64,000 nt of DNA from Mageeibacillus sp. (GCA_022484595.1 JAKVLB010000001.1:414502-478501); one strand, 5' to 3'. Counted from the stretch's first letter, positions 19,017-29,220 are shown. Numbers and translations: made by a program. Notes: generated from the letters alone by a model not told the origin.

Positions 19017-19641
19017 CGATATGCCTCCTGCAGAAAGAACTCAGCGGACAGATATCACACCCGGGATGTCCGGCAGTGCAGTACTTTCTTCCGAGATCTA
19101 CAGCCATATGTCCTAAAGTAATCCATTTATCCCTGCCAAAAACCTTCATAAGGTCTTTCTCAACAGCCTCAGGTTCCTTCCTGTCAGTAAGTCCGATTCT
19201 GTACATTACACGCTTACAGTGAGTATCTACGACTATTGCCGGGGTGCGGTATATTTCCCCTACAATAAGATTGGCAATCTTGCGCCCGACTCCCGGTACT
19301 TCCATCAACATCTGTACATCATTCGGTATCTTGCCGTTCCACTCGCAGGTAAGCTTGGTGCAGAAAGCCTTGACAGACTTTGCCTTGGCCTTATAAAGCC
19401 CGCACGGCCTAATAATCTCTGCGATCTGACTTTCCGTCGCAGATGAAAGCATTGCCGGTTCAGGATACTTATCAAACAAAATGCCGCTCGTAATGTTAAC
19501 CCTGACGTCCGTACACTGAGCTGACAGAATTCCTCTTATAGCCAGACGCTCAGGTCTATCAGTGTCAAGCGAGCATGAAGAATCAGGAAAAGCCGCTGTC
19601 AGAGCATTCCATGTCAGATCGGCAAGCTCTTGATCCGTCAT
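19009..19641 (-). CDS. nth: Endonuclease III
   Basis: Bifunctional DNA glycosylase/AP lyase for oxidised pyrimidines. 210 residues. Contains the helix-hairpin-helix with catalytic Lys/Asp (LMEVPGVGRKIANLIVG..., VVDTHCKRV) and the C-terminal 4Fe-4S cluster motif with C-X6-C-X2-C-X5-C spacing (CTAGHPGCDICPLSSFC). Placed directly after the sensor kinase gene and overlapping recG. Confidence 0.96.
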   Translation of the reverse strand: MTDQELADLTWNALTAAFPDSSCSLDTDRPERLAIRGILSAQCTDVRVNITSGILFDKYPEPAMLSSATESQIAEIIRPCGLYKAKAKSVKAFCTKLTCEWNGKIPNDVQMLMEVPGVGRKIANLIVGEIYRTPAIVVDTHCKRVMYRIGLTDRKEPEAVEKDLMKVFGRDKWITLGHMAVDLGRKYCTAGHPGCDICPLSSFCRRHIDG

Positions 19642-19643
19642 AT

Positions 19644-21197
19644 TCAGTCCTTTTCCGGCGGATAAGGAAATGAGAAAACAAATCTTGCCCCGCCGAGCTC
19701 AGTTCCTTCCTCGCACACAATCGTCTGTCTGTGGCCTGCAAGAATCTGTTTGCAGATATAGAGTCCAAGACCGAAGCCTTCAACCTTGCGTGAAGGATCG
19801 CCCTTATAGAAGCTCTCGAAAATTCTTGAACGCTTTGATTCCTCAACCCCTGCTCCTGAATCTTCTATAGTTATCCAGATTTTGCGTCCGCGCTTGTCAG
19901 ACTCGGTAGTCACTTTGATTATGCCGCCTACCGGAGTGAACTTAATGGCATTTGTAATTATGTTGATGATAACTCTGCAAAGCTGCTGTGCTTCACCGTA
20001 GGCAATTATACCGGGCCCTGGATCCAAAGATTTGATGACCTTAATCTGTTTCCCGGACAGCTGAGATTCCAGATTATCCACAATATCAATAATCATCTCG
20101 GACACATTGAATTCTTCCATCATAGACGGATCAACATGAGACAGAGACGACGCTTCAGTCATCTGAGTTACAAGCGTCCTGATTCTGTCGGACTGCTGCT
20201 TGATCAGCTCCAGATAATGATCTCTCTTTTCCGGCGGAATTGTACCGTCAAGCATCGCAGTGACGAATCCATTGATTGAAGTCAGCGGTGTTCTTATATC
20301 ATGAGCGATTGAAGATATGAATATCTCCCTGTCATGTTCCTGATTCTCCAGAGACTCAATCATATTGTTGACAGTCCTGCCCATCTCCGTGAATTCAGAT
20401 GTGACTGCGAAATTTGAGAAATCTTCAGACTGAGAAAATTTGCGGTTCACCCTTACGCCGTAATCGCCCTCTGACACTTTTGCGATTACCTGTGATATAT
20501 CTTTGATTGGCATAAGACTCAAATAGACAAAAACTGCATAAAGCACAATCGCAATTACCATTGCAATCATCGCCGGAAGAAAAATTACACTGATATACTC
20601 GGCACGCGTCGATCCGGTCGACTCTGTATTCTTTACAATGCAGTAATAATCAGTTCCGCTAACATTTGCACAGCTTATCGAAGTCACATATCCCGAGTTC
20701 TTGCTGCCGACGGTACTGACAACGTCGCTGCCCGCTCCCTTTATCAATGACAGTACGTCATCGTCTGCAATATATGATTTTCCCGACGACGGTTCGGTTG
20801 TCGCAATAGCATCGCCATTTTCTCCTACAAGTTTGCTTCTGCAAAGGATTCTGCCGCTGGAATTGACCAAATAGACCGCACCGCTCTCCCTGTACATACT
20901 GGACGAAACGAATCTCTCGATTATTCTTGAGTTAGTGAAATTGGAAGAACCGTCATTATCCTTCGTAAAGCTGAAACTGCCATCAGATGTATTGACCGTA
21001 GTAGATATATCCACAGCCAGATCCGATGCGGCAAGCTCTGTGCCGTTGGAAATATTGATAACGAGATTGTTGTACATATTCTCGTATGAAAGAAACAGAA
21101 GTACAGCAAATACAACAAGAGTCGTAAAAACCAGAAACGATACTATAAATGTTGCGAAGTTATTAGATATCCTTTTGCTGTCAGCCTTCGGCGCCAT
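19644..21197 (-). CDS. Sensor histidine kinase (HAMP, HisKA, HATPase)
   Basis: 517 residues. Two membrane segments (about 14-36 and 202-227) flank an extracellular sensor region of about 165 residues. A HAMP domain follows, then HisKA with phospho-acceptor His299 in SSIAHDIRTPLTS, and HATPase_c with the N box (Asn416 in IITNAIKF), DSGAG (Asp446) and GFGLGLYICKQI. Autophosphorylates and transfers phosphate to the response regulator encoded just upstream in the operon (3-base gap). Signal unknown; the sensor domain resembles a PAS/Cache-like fold only loosely. Confidence 0.95.
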   Translation of the reverse strand: MAPKADSKRISNNFATFIVSFLVFTTLVVFAVLLFLSYENMYNNLVINISNGTELAASDLAVDISTTVNTSDGSFSFTKDNDGSSNFTNSRIIERFVSSSMYRESGAVYLVNSSGRILCRSKLVGENGDAIATTEPSSGKSYIADDDVLSLIKGAGSDVVSTVGSKNSGYVTSISCANVSGTDYYCIVKNTESTGSTRAEYISVIFLPAMIAMVIAIVLYAVFVYLSLMPIKDISQVIAKVSEGDYGVRVNRKFSQSEDFSNFAVTSEFTEMGRTVNNMIESLENQEHDREIFISSIAHDIRTPLTSINGFVTAMLDGTIPPEKRDHYLELIKQQSDRIRTLVTQMTEASSLSHVDPSMMEEFNVSEMIIDIVDNLESQLSGKQIKVIKSLDPGPGIIAYGEAQQLCRVIINIITNAIKFTPVGGIIKVTTESDKRGRKIWITIEDSGAGVEESKRSRIFESFYKGDPSRKVEGFGLGLYICKQILAGHRQTIVCEEGTELGGARFVFSFPYPPEKD

Positions 21198-21200
21198 TTA

Positions 21201-21923
21201 TTACCTCGTCTCGAATTTGTAGCCCTTGCTCCACACTGTCTTTATACACCAGTTCTGCTCTCTGTCTGGGTTCTCAATCTTCTCTCTGATTCTCTTGATA
21301 TGAACATCAACCGTTCTGGACTCACCGTAAAAATCGTAACCCCAGACATTCTCAAGAAGCTGCTCTCTGGTAAAAACACGATTAGGATTGGATGCGAGGA
21401 AAAACAGCAGTTCAAGTTCCTTCGGCGGCATATATATCTCTTTGCCGTCTACGGTCACAACATATCTTATCTTATCGACACTGAAACCCGTATAGGTAAT
21501 TACATCCGCGCTCTTACTCTCATCAGTGTTGACCGGCGAAGCGTCGCGCTTCTCAGTACGTCTGAGGACAGCCTTGACACGCGCAAGTACTTCCTTTGAT
21601 TCAAAAGGCTTCGGAATATAGTCATCAGCTCCAAGCTCAAGTCCTATAATCTTGTCCAGTGTATCAGTCCTCGCGGTAAGCATGATAATAGGCACCTCGG
21701 AAGTCTTGCGGATTTCGCGGCATATATCATTGCCGTCAGTACCCGGAAGCATCAGGTCAAGGATTATGATGTCAGGCTGTGTGCTGTTATATGTGGCAAC
21801 CGCTTTGTCACCCTGCATGCAGGTAAACACCTGATAGCCCTCTTTCTCAAAATAGAGCTTGAGTACTTCAATAATACCCGGATCGTCGTCAATCAGTAAA
21901 ACCTTGTTAGTCAATTTCATCAC
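21201..21923 (-). CDS. OmpR/PhoB-family response regulator
   Basis: 240 residues. Receiver domain with acidic pocket (LLIDDDPG) and phospho-acceptor Asp56 (DIIILDLMLPG), conserved Lys in YIPKPF, then a winged-helix DNA-binding domain (MPPKELELLFFLASNPNRVFTREQLLENVWGYDFYGESRTVDVHIKRIREKI). Start is ambiguous between GTG 21923 and ATG 21920; AGGAAAG spacing favours the GTG. Encoded before its kinase. OmpR-type regulators bind direct repeats with about 11-base spacing; target genes are not known. Confidence 0.95.
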   Translation of the reverse strand: MMKLTNKVLLIDDDPGIIEVLKLYFEKEGYQVFTCMQGDKAVATYNSTQPDIIILDLMLPGTDGNDICREIRKTSEVPIIMLTARTDTLDKIIGLELGADDYIPKPFESKEVLARVKAVLRRTEKRDASPVNTDESKSADVITYTGFSVDKIRYVVTVDGKEIYMPPKELELLFFLASNPNRVFTREQLLENVWGYDFYGESRTVDVHIKRIREKIENPDREQNWCIKTVWSKGYKFETR

Positions 21924-21955
21924 CCCTGAAATTCTTTCCTGTTATGTTCCAAATG

Positions 21956-22417
21956 CTACTTTCCCGACTCATCGGAAATCTTCTTTACCTCTTCGGCGAA
22001 AAGCTCCGGATTGGTAAAGTCTTTATATACCGAAGCAAATCTTACATATGCAACCTTATCCAAAGTCTTAAGGCGTTCCATTATCAATTCACCAATCTCG
22101 TTACTTGTAATCTCGTGCTTATAACTGTTGTTCACAAGGTCATACGCCTCACCGGCAATCGCATTCATCTGTTCCGGCGTAACAGGTCTCTTTGAGCATG
22201 CGACAGCAAGACTTCTCAGTATCTTGGACTCACTGTACGGCTGTCTGCTTCCGTCCTTCTTAACAACAGTAGGCTCGAGGCCTTCAATCTGTTCAAGCGT
22301 CGAGAACCGCTGACCGCAGGAAAGGCACTCTCGCCTTCTCCTGATTCCGTATCCTGAGAACGAGGCTCTTGAATCAAGAACCTTGTCGTTATTTTCCCCG
22401 CAGAAGGGACAGATCAT
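21956..22417 (-). CDS. nrdR: Transcriptional repressor NrdR
   Basis: 153 residues. N-terminal zinc ribbon (CPFCGENNDKVLDSR ... RRRECLSCGQRFST) and ATP-cone domain. NrdR senses ATP/dATP and represses ribonucleotide reductase genes; none lie in this window. It follows ftsZ by three bases. Confidence 0.97.
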   Translation of the reverse strand: MICPFCGENNDKVLDSRASFSGYGIRRRRECLSCGQRFSTLEQIEGLEPTVVKKDGSRQPYSESKILRSLAVACSKRPVTPEQMNAIAGEAYDLVNNSYKHEITSNEIGELIMERLKTLDKVAYVRFASVYKDFTNPELFAEEVKKISDESGK

Positions 22418-22420
22418 TTT

Positions 22421-23830
22421 TTACTGTCCGTCCTTGCCAAACATAAACCATGGCTTGGCTGACTTTGACGAAGGGTGTTCTTCGGCCTGAGGAGCAACAT
22501 TTGCCTGAGGTCTTCCGCCCATCTGAGGCTGAGCCTGCTGTGGCTGCTGCGGCTGCTGCGGCTGCTGGTAAACAGGAGCTACAGGTGCAACGGGTGCCTG
22601 AACCGGAGTTGCTGTTGCTGGCTGAACCGGCGCCGACGACTGGGCCGGAGCAGATGAAGGATTGCTTACAGAATCGTCTCCGAATCTGAATCCCGGCTGC
22701 GCTCTCTGAACCGGTGCCGGAGCAGGCTCTGCCTGAGGAGCAGCCTGTCTCGGTGAATAGTCGGTTCTGGGCGCAGGTGCCTGAGGCTGTCTGCTTGTAA
22801 TTATAGTCGGAGTCTCTCTTGAAAGAACCGAAGTACTTGCACGATGTCCCGCAGAAGCATTAACCGTGTTCTCAAATCCTGAAGCGATAACTGTTATCAT
22901 GAGCTCGTCTTCAAGAGAGTCATCAACAACAGCACCTACAATAATCTCAGCCTCAGGTGAAGCTTCATTACGAACTATGGTCGAGGCCGCGTCAATCTCT
23001 GAGAGTCTCATACCGCGTCCGCCTGTGAAATTGAGGATAACGCCTGTAGCGCCCTCGATTGTTGTGTCAAGGAGAGGTGAATTGATAGCCTGCTTGATGG
23101 CAACCTGAGCTCTGTCCTCGCCTGAAGCGCGACCGATGCCCATATGGCATATTCCTGCATCCTTCATGACTCTTGTCACGTCTGCAAGATCAAGGTTTAT
23201 AAGTCCGGGAATTGCTACAAGGTCAGAAATACCGGCAACACCGAATTTGAGTACCTGGTCGGCCATATTGAACGCTTCTTCAAAGCTTGTGCTGTCATCG
23301 ACAACATCAAGAAGTTTGTCGTTTGATACGATGATAAGTGAATCAACGGATTTCTGAAGTTCACGGATTCCGCGTTCAGCATTTGCCGCACGCTTCGCAC
23401 CTTCAAATGTAAACGGGCTTGTAACTACTGCTACGGTAAGTATTCCGAGGTCCCTCGCAATCTGTGCGACAACCGGTGCAGCACCGGTTCCGGTACCGCC
23501 GCCCATTCCTGCGGTAATGAATAACATATCTGTATTGGCAATAGCTTCGGCAATCTCATCTCTGGATTCTTCCGCCGCTTTCTCGCCTACACTCGGATCT
23601 GCTCCGCAGCCAAGCCCTCTGGTAACCTTCTCGCCAACCTGAATCTTAACTTCAGCCTTATTCTTTGCAAGTGCCTGACTGTCGGTATTAATGGCAATGA
23701 ACGTGACACCTTGAACACCACTTTCCACCATTCTGTTGACTGCATTGCTTCCGCCGCCGCCAACACCAATAACCTTAATGCTTGCTACATTTGATTCGTC
23801 CATTGAATAGCTGTGCTTGCTCTCAGACAT
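22421..23830 (-). CDS. ftsZ: Cell division protein FtsZ
   Basis: Tubulin-like GTPase that forms the division ring. 469 residues, long for FtsZ. The GTP-binding core ([28 protein letters not shown], synergy-loop NLDLADV) covers about residues 15-325. The extra length is a C-terminal linker of about 130 residues rich in Pro, Gln and Ala, ending in [15 protein letters not shown] in place of the usual C-terminal peptide (D/E-I-P-x-F-L/F-R-R/K). Own promoter likely upstream; no ftsA next to it. ATG at 23830 follows GGAGG. Confidence 0.97.
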   Translation of the reverse strand: MSESKHSYSMDESNVASIKVIGVGGGGSNAVNRMVESGVQGVTFIAINTDSQALAKNKAEVKIQVGEKVTRGLGCGADPSVGEKAAEESRDEIAEAIANTDMLFITAGMGGGTGTGAAPVVAQIARDLGILTVAVVTSPFTFEGAKRAANAERGIRELQKSVDSLIIVSNDKLLDVVDDSTSFEEAFNMADQVLKFGVAGISDLVAIPGLINLDLADVTRVMKDAGICHMGIGRASGEDRAQVAIKQAINSPLLDTTIEGATGVILNFTGGRGMRLSEIDAASTIVRNEASPEAEIIVGAVVDDSLEDELMITVIASGFENTVNASAGHRASTSVLSRETPTIITSRQPQAPAPRTDYSPRQAAPQAEPAPAPVQRAQPGFRFGDDSVSNPSSAPAQSSAPVQPATATPVQAPVAPVAPVYQQPQQPQQPQQAQPQMGGRPQANVAPQAEEHPSSKSAKPWFMFGKDGQ

Positions 23831-23918
23831 CCTTAAGTTCCTCCGTAATAACAGTTTCGTTACTTCATTAAATTAATCTTTATTCAAATTAAAAAAGAAT
23901 GATTATATATCACTCTGG

Positions 23919-23947
23919 ATTTTAACCTAAACAGAAGTCTCAATCAA
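23919..23947 (-). promoter_or_regulatory. Probable sigma-A promoter of ftsZ
   Basis: Minus strand TTGATT (23942-23947), 17-base spacer, TAAAAT (23919-23924), in the AT-rich 212-base gap between divIB and ftsZ. No strong terminator is seen after divIB, so ftsZ may also receive read-through. Confidence 0.45.
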
Positions 23948-24042
23948 TATAACAGGCGAATTTAACGCACAATTGTAAAAAAACTCCACGATTATTTTAA
24001 CATTAAATCCCAAAAATCTATAATTATTAATGAATTTTCGCA

Positions 24043-25269
24043 TCACTCATCATAAATATATTCGTCTCCGGTCATGTCAAGCGTCCCGTCCGCTGTCACC
24101 TGGTCGAAAGCGTTGGCGTTCATGGCATACAGCAGCCACGCCATATCATCATTCAGTTTCTCGGTATTCTTAAGTTTCACCTGGATTTTATTCCCGCTTG
24201 GAGAATAAACCGTCAGAAAAATAAAACCGCTCGGAAGAATCCTGACTTCAGCAGTGTTCGCAAAGAGACTGTAATCGCCGCCGACAGTCGCGTTATCAGC
24301 TGTAAGTATTGCACCCAGAACAACAACAGCGCGATTAAAGTCATCTGTATTCGCTATGGATATCTTCTTTCCCAGTGTCGCGCCATTAACCTGTATGCCG
24401 CATATTACCGGTCTCACAGAAGCCGAATCTTCCCCGGATGACAATTCAAGCACGATACCGTTGCGATCAATCGCGGCATATCCGTCCGGAGTCTTTACAT
24501 AAGCCATCTTTTCGCGTTCGGTTACCTCAATATATACTGTCGACGGAATACGGATTGAGATCTTGATATTCTCGATATACGGATTCTCTGCCATAATCCT
24601 GCGTTCAGTCTTGCCGTAGTTGAGACTTAAGATATCGAAAATGTTGCCGCTGACACCTCTCATAAGGTGTGCGTTGTACGTCAGTCCCGTCATATTCAGT
24701 ATCTCATCGTCCGTAATTACGACATTGCCGTCAACAGTTACATTTCTTACTCTGAAAGCCGGCAGGAACGCTACAAGAAAAGCCATCGTAATCACAAGAA
24801 TTACAACGGCCGTGATTACAATTGACCTGCGGTGTTCATGTATGCTGTCTGCTATGGTTTTCTCATCAGCAACGTCATGCATGTTCTCGCGAGAGATACC
24901 GGATGCCTCAGGATGCCCTGATATGTATTTTTCCCGGGAATCCCCTGATTCTTTTAATTTCTCGATCCAGTTTTGTCTGACCGAATTCCTCTTGTCTTCA
25001 GAAATTCTCTTATCCTTCGAAGCCTTCCTGTCTTTCAAATTCTTCTTGTCTTTTGAAGCCTTCTTTTCTTTCAAAATCTTCTCGTCTTCCGAAGTCTTCT
25101 CGTCTTCCGAAGTCTTCTTGTCTTCCGAAAGTCCGATTTCTTCTGACGGCACCAATCTGTCCGAAGTTCCGGAATCCACGCGAGCGTCAGCAACACCTGC
25201 GGAATCGTCCTTAGACGTCCCGTCCAAAGAGTTTACTCCGAATAAACTGTCTAACTCTTTGTCGTCCAT
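24043..25269 (-). CDS. divIB: Cell division protein DivIB/FtsQ
   Basis: Bitopic membrane protein of the DivIB-DivIC-FtsL complex. 408 residues. Cytoplasmic N terminus of about 148 residues, one membrane segment (149-172), then a POTRA domain (FRVRNVTVDGNVVITDDEILNMTG) and the FtsQ beta domain outside. The cytoplasmic part contains a low-complexity run (about 46-96) made of short K/S/E/D units such as KTSEDE and KASKDK. The ATG overlaps the murG stop (TAATG). Confidence 0.93.
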   Translation of the reverse strand: MDDKELDSLFGVNSLDGTSKDDSAGVADARVDSGTSDRLVPSEEIGLSEDKKTSEDEKTSEDEKILKEKKASKDKKNLKDRKASKDKRISEDKRNSVRQNWIEKLKESGDSREKYISGHPEASGISRENMHDVADEKTIADSIHEHRRSIVITAVVILVITMAFLVAFLPAFRVRNVTVDGNVVITDDEILNMTGLTYNAHLMRGVSGNIFDILSLNYGKTERRIMAENPYIENIKISIRIPSTVYIEVTEREKMAYVKTPDGYAAIDRNGIVLELSSGEDSASVRPVICGIQVNGATLGKKISIANTDDFNRAVVVLGAILTADNATVGGDYSLFANTAEVRILPSGFIFLTVYSPSGNKIQVKLKNTEKLNDDMAWLLYAMNANAFDQVTADGTLDMTGDEYIYDE

Positions 25270-26378
25270 TACTTCTGCTCCAAAACATCTTCTATCGCAC
25301 TTATTATTCTATCGCCTGTATCAGGTACCGCAAGCCTGCCGGCACAGCGACGGATATCAAGCCTTCTGGCTTTGTCAGCAAGAAGTTCAAGCAGGACCGG
25401 CTTGAGCTTTCCGGCCTTCACATCATCGTCCGACATTACAACTCCGCCGCCCTTGCCTGACAAAATTCTCGCATTATATGTCTGGTGGTCATGCGCGGCA
25501 TACGGATACGGAATCATAACCGCGCATGCGCCAATCTGAGCAATTTCAGCGCATGTAACAGCTCCCGCTCTGAGTATACAGACATCGCTTCCCGACATAT
25601 ATATGTTCGGTTCGTCTATGTAATTCATTATCGAAATATCATAATCCGACAGATCTTCTCCGGTCATGTCCACAGCATTGTGTTTGCCGACACTCAGAAC
25701 AAATCTGACACCTTTAAAATCCGGATCTTTTGCGCATGACAGTATGAAGTTTGTTATTGTTGCAGAACCCAATGAACCTCCCATTGCGAAAACAAGTTTG
25801 CAGTCATCGGGAATATTGAGTTTTGCACGCGAAGATTCATATGTGTTTCCAAACATTATAGGCCTTACGGGATTGCCTGTGTAAACAACGCACCTTGCCT
25901 TTGGGAAAGACGCCTCCTGGTCCGGAAAACCTGTCATTACGAGCGAAGCGCCCTTTGACAGCTGTTTGTTGGCGCGTCCCGGAAAAGCGTTTGATTCATG
26001 AATGATAATAGGCACGCCGGTATGTCTCGCTGCATATAAAAGAGGCGCGCTGACATATCCTCCGGTGCTGATAACGGCGTCCGGGCAAAATCCGGCAATC
26101 AGTTTCCGGCACTTTAAAATACCTTTGCAGATGGCAAAAAGCGCAGGAAAAATCTTAATTGACGGTCTGAGCGGAACAGGTTGTGCCGGCACATCCCGGA
26201 AATCGTATCCCGCCGCCGGAACAAGTTCGCCTTCAAGACCGGCTTTGCGTCCCGTAAACATTATCCTGCAGGTATCACCTGCTGCATTGCAATGATCCGT
26301 AAGCAGCCGTGCAATCGCAAGAGCCGGATTGATATGGCCTGAGGTTCCGCCGCCAGTTATTATAAATCTGCGCTCCAT
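25269..26378 (-). CDS. murG: UDP-GlcNAc--MurNAc-pentapeptide-PP-undecaprenol GlcNAc transferase MurG
   Basis: Converts lipid I to lipid II on the inner membrane face. 369 residues. N-terminal Gly-rich GGGTSGHINPALAI, IIHESNAFPGRANK, and C-terminal donor site (SGSDVCILRAGAVTCAEIAQIG, IPYPYAAHDHQTYNA). In the last motif families usually have SRAGA-x-T-x-E; here it is LRAGAVTCAE. Overlaps ftsW and divIB by one base on each side. Confidence 0.96.
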   Translation of the reverse strand: MERRFIITGGGTSGHINPALAIARLLTDHCNAAGDTCRIMFTGRKAGLEGELVPAAGYDFRDVPAQPVPLRPSIKIFPALFAICKGILKCRKLIAGFCPDAVISTGGYVSAPLLYAARHTGVPIIIHESNAFPGRANKQLSKGASLVMTGFPDQEASFPKARCVVYTGNPVRPIMFGNTYESSRAKLNIPDDCKLVFAMGGSLGSATITNFILSCAKDPDFKGVRFVLSVGKHNAVDMTGEDLSDYDISIMNYIDEPNIYMSGSDVCILRAGAVTCAEIAQIGACAVMIPYPYAAHDHQTYNARILSGKGGGVVMSDDDVKAGKLKPVLLELLADKARRLDIRRCAGRLAVPDTGDRIISAIEDVLEQK

Positions 26379-27745
26379 TATCTCTTCCTCTGATCCTTCT
26401 TTGGCGCGGCAGGTCTCGTTCCGCTCCTTGAGACAGCCATAATGAGACCGTATGCGAGCAGAAGGAAAATCTGCGCGGTTCCGCCGTAACTTACAAACGG
26501 AAGCGTTACGCCTGTGGACGGTATGACCTGAAGCTCAACCGCCATATTGAGGAAAACTTCGATAAAAATCAGTGTTGTACAGCCCGTTGCTATCGTTCGC
26601 ATATATATGCCGTCAGCCCGCCATATGACATTAAGGCACATGACCAGCATTACCAGATAAAGCATTATCAGAACCACTCCGCCGACAAAGCCCGTCTCCT
26701 CAACATATATTGAGAAAATATAGTCATTCTGCGCCTCAGAGACGTAATTGTATTTGGACCTTGAATTTCCGAGACCGACCCCCCACATTCCGCCTGAACC
26801 AAGCGCATTGAAAGCATTGTCAACCTGCCTCGTATCATCCTCGGTAATTGTTGTATTCTCATCTGTACCGGACTCGTCGGCGTTGAAAATCTCAAATCTC
26901 TTGAAGACGTGGGCGTAGTTCTTCATAAAACTGTCGCGCTTATCGGAAGGCGCAAGCATAAAGGCCGCCAGTGCGAAAACTATCGCCGCAATAACAAGAA
27001 TGGCCGTCCCCATAACCCATGAACGCAGCGGTATTTCGGAACTTAATGCACACATGAAAATAACTATGCCGATTATAATGAAGCATGATACGTGCGGCTG
27101 AAGGACAATGACCAGATCAACCGCTACCGCGGCGACAACCGGAATAAGAAAATCAAACGTCGTGTCCATCAAAGCCTGTCTGCTCTTTGTCTTCGCCTTG
27201 AGCTTTCCATTACGGTGCATTCCGTCAATCATGGAACGGTAACCCGCGAAAGCTAAAATCAAAGCAACCTTGATTACCTCCGAAGTCTGGAACTGAAAGC
27301 CTCCGATGCTTATCCATCTTGTCGCACCGTGTTCCTGTGCGCCGCTGCCGAAGGCGAGCGTTATTACCGCCAGCACAAAACTCATTCCGTACGTCAGAAG
27401 CATAAAGCCCTTGAGCTTGAATATCTTTATAGGGAAAAAGGATGCGGCAAAGCATCCTGCCAGACCTAAAAGTGTGAAAACAACCTGTTTTCTCAGAAAA
27501 TACGCGGAATCCTGATATTTGCCGTACGCATCAGGCCCGGAAACCGAATAAAGCACTATAAAGCCGAATACGAGCATCACAAAAATCATAATCACCATAG
27601 GGATATTTGTGCGCTTAACCGGTACCGCCGGTGCAGACGGGCTGTTTCCGCTTCCTGCGGCGTCATGACCCCTGCCGTTCTCCGGTTCTATCAGTCTCGA
27701 TATGTCAGCTCCGTCGAGTCTCTTATGTTTCCTAATCTCTGTCAT
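26378..27745 (-). CDS. ftsW: SEDS-family glycosyltransferase FtsW (SpoVE-like)
   Basis: Polymerises lipid II at the septum together with a class B PBP. 455 residues with about ten membrane segments and typical SEDS sequence (GATRWISIGGFQFQTSEVIKVALILAFAGY, NDYIFSIYVEETGFVGG, STGVTLPFVSYGGTAQIFLL). The hydrophilic N terminus (about 45 residues) is longer than usual. The position between murF and murG supports FtsW; a sporulation-specific SpoVE role cannot be excluded. Confidence 0.93.
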   Translation of the reverse strand: MTEIRKHKRLDGADISRLIEPENGRGHDAAGSGNSPSAPAVPVKRTNIPMVIMIFVMLVFGFIVLYSVSGPDAYGKYQDSAYFLRKQVVFTLLGLAGCFAASFFPIKIFKLKGFMLLTYGMSFVLAVITLAFGSGAQEHGATRWISIGGFQFQTSEVIKVALILAFAGYRSMIDGMHRNGKLKAKTKSRQALMDTTFDFLIPVVAAVAVDLVIVLQPHVSCFIIIGIVIFMCALSSEIPLRSWVMGTAILVIAAIVFALAAFMLAPSDKRDSFMKNYAHVFKRFEIFNADESGTDENTTITEDDTRQVDNAFNALGSGGMWGVGLGNSRSKYNYVSEAQNDYIFSIYVEETGFVGGVVLIMLYLVMLVMCLNVIWRADGIYMRTIATGCTTLIFIEVFLNMAVELQVIPSTGVTLPFVSYGGTAQIFLLLAYGLIMAVSRSGTRPAAPKKDQRKR

Positions 27746-29220
27746 TTCTTCGCATTACCTCTGGCAATGAACCTCTCCGCGAGCTTCTCGAAACCGAATG
27801 AATGAGAAGCCTTGAACAGTATAGCATCTCCAGGCTTGACATACTCTCCGAGATTGCGCTCGACATCCTCGGTATTTGCGCATTTGACTATACTGAGACC
27901 CATATCGATCATATGCGCGCCTCTGATGAAATCATCTGCATTATCGCCCGTAACGAAAATTCTGTCAAAATGATACTGAGCGCAGTCTTTGCCTACCATC
28001 TCATGAAGTCCCGTGGCAAAATCTCCGAGCTCAAGCATTCCGCCGAGTGCAAGAACCGCCCGCCTTCCTGCAGCCTGATAGGAGAAATTCCTGAACGCGC
28101 TTCCCATGGATTCCGGTGCCGCGTTATAGGCATCATTTACAATCAGGTATTTGTCTGTAAGCGTAACAGCGCCGCGTCCGCTGTCCGCAGACTGTTCGGC
28201 AATAACTTTTCGAATGGCCTCCTGAGACTCGGAAGTCTCATACAAGCCGCACATATATGCTCCGAAGAGCGCGAAAAGCACATTCCTGACGGAGTGTTCG
28301 CTGTGTGAATCCACATGAAACGGAAGCTTGCTGTCCGCGGAACTGCTGACTTTCTTGAAATGAACGTCAAAATCTATTCCGTTTCCGCTGCTTCTCAGGT
28401 TATGTGCGCGTATAAGTACCGGACAGTTGATTGTCTTGCTTTCGTTGTCGTCTTCATCTACCGTGACAGCGGCAATCAGGTTGTTAATTGTCAGAGTCTT
28501 CTTTGCATACTCGAACAGCTTAATGTCATCAGCATTCACGGCAAGAATTCCGCCATCCGTAAGGCCTTCGGTTATCTCCATCTTTGCCTTCATTATATTG
28601 TCGCGTGAGCCGAGACGGCCTATATGAGAATAACCGATATTTGTAATCACGGCTATGTCGGGACAGGCAATCTTCGTAAGGTACGATATCTCACCGAACC
28701 CCCTCATACCCATCTCAAGAACTATAACTTCCGTAAACTCCGGAGCGTTCAGGATTGTCATGGACATTCCTATCTCGTTATTGTTGTTGGCTTTTGTTGA
28801 ATGTACTCTTCTGCCGGTTGCGAGAACCGCCGCAATCAGATTTCTGGTCGATGTCTTGCCGACAGAACCGGTGATCGCAATAACCTTGGCGTTAAGGTTG
28901 AATCTGTAATGTCTCGCGAGAAGTCCCAGAGCCGTCACGGTGTTATCGACAACAATGCCGATTCCGCCTTCCGGTATGTATTTCTCATCATCCACTACAA
29001 CGCAGCACGCGCCGTCCTCAAGAGCCTTCGCCGCGTATTCACAGCCGTTGAAGCTGTCGCCCCTGATCCCGAAAAAAATATCACCCGGCTTAATCGTTCT
29101 TGTATCCGTAGACACCCCGCTTATAATAACCGATGTCTCGTTTACACGGTCAATCGTCTTGGATACACGTTCGCCGTTAACCGCATGTTTTACCTCGTCC
29201 AGCGTAAACATCTGTCTCAT
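27742..29220 (-). CDS. murF: UDP-MurNAc-tripeptide--D-Ala-D-Ala ligase MurF
   Basis: Adds D-Ala-D-Ala to the UDP-MurNAc-tripeptide. 492 residues. ATP site VIAITGSVGKTSTRNLIAAVL, then the Mur ligase central domain (EMGMRGFGEISYLTKIACPDIAVITNIGYSHIGRLGS) and C-terminal DAYNAAPESM. Four-base overlaps (ATGA) with both murE and ftsW. Confidence 0.96.
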   Translation of the reverse strand: MRQMFTLDEVKHAVNGERVSKTIDRVNETSVIISGVSTDTRTIKPGDIFFGIRGDSFNGCEYAAKALEDGACCVVVDDEKYIPEGGIGIVVDNTVTALGLLARHYRFNLNAKVIAITGSVGKTSTRNLIAAVLATGRRVHSTKANNNNEIGMSMTILNAPEFTEVIVLEMGMRGFGEISYLTKIACPDIAVITNIGYSHIGRLGSRDNIMKAKMEITEGLTDGGILAVNADDIKLFEYAKKTLTINNLIAAVTVDEDDNESKTINCPVLIRAHNLRSSGNGIDFDVHFKKVSSSADSKLPFHVDSHSEHSVRNVLFALFGAYMCGLYETSESQEAIRKVIAEQSADSGRGAVTLTDKYLIVNDAYNAAPESMGSAFRNFSYQAAGRRAVLALGGMLELGDFATGLHEMVGKDCAQYHFDRIFVTGDNADDFIRGAHMIDMGLSIVKCANTEDVERNLGEYVKPGDAILFKASHSFGFEKLAERFIARGNAKK

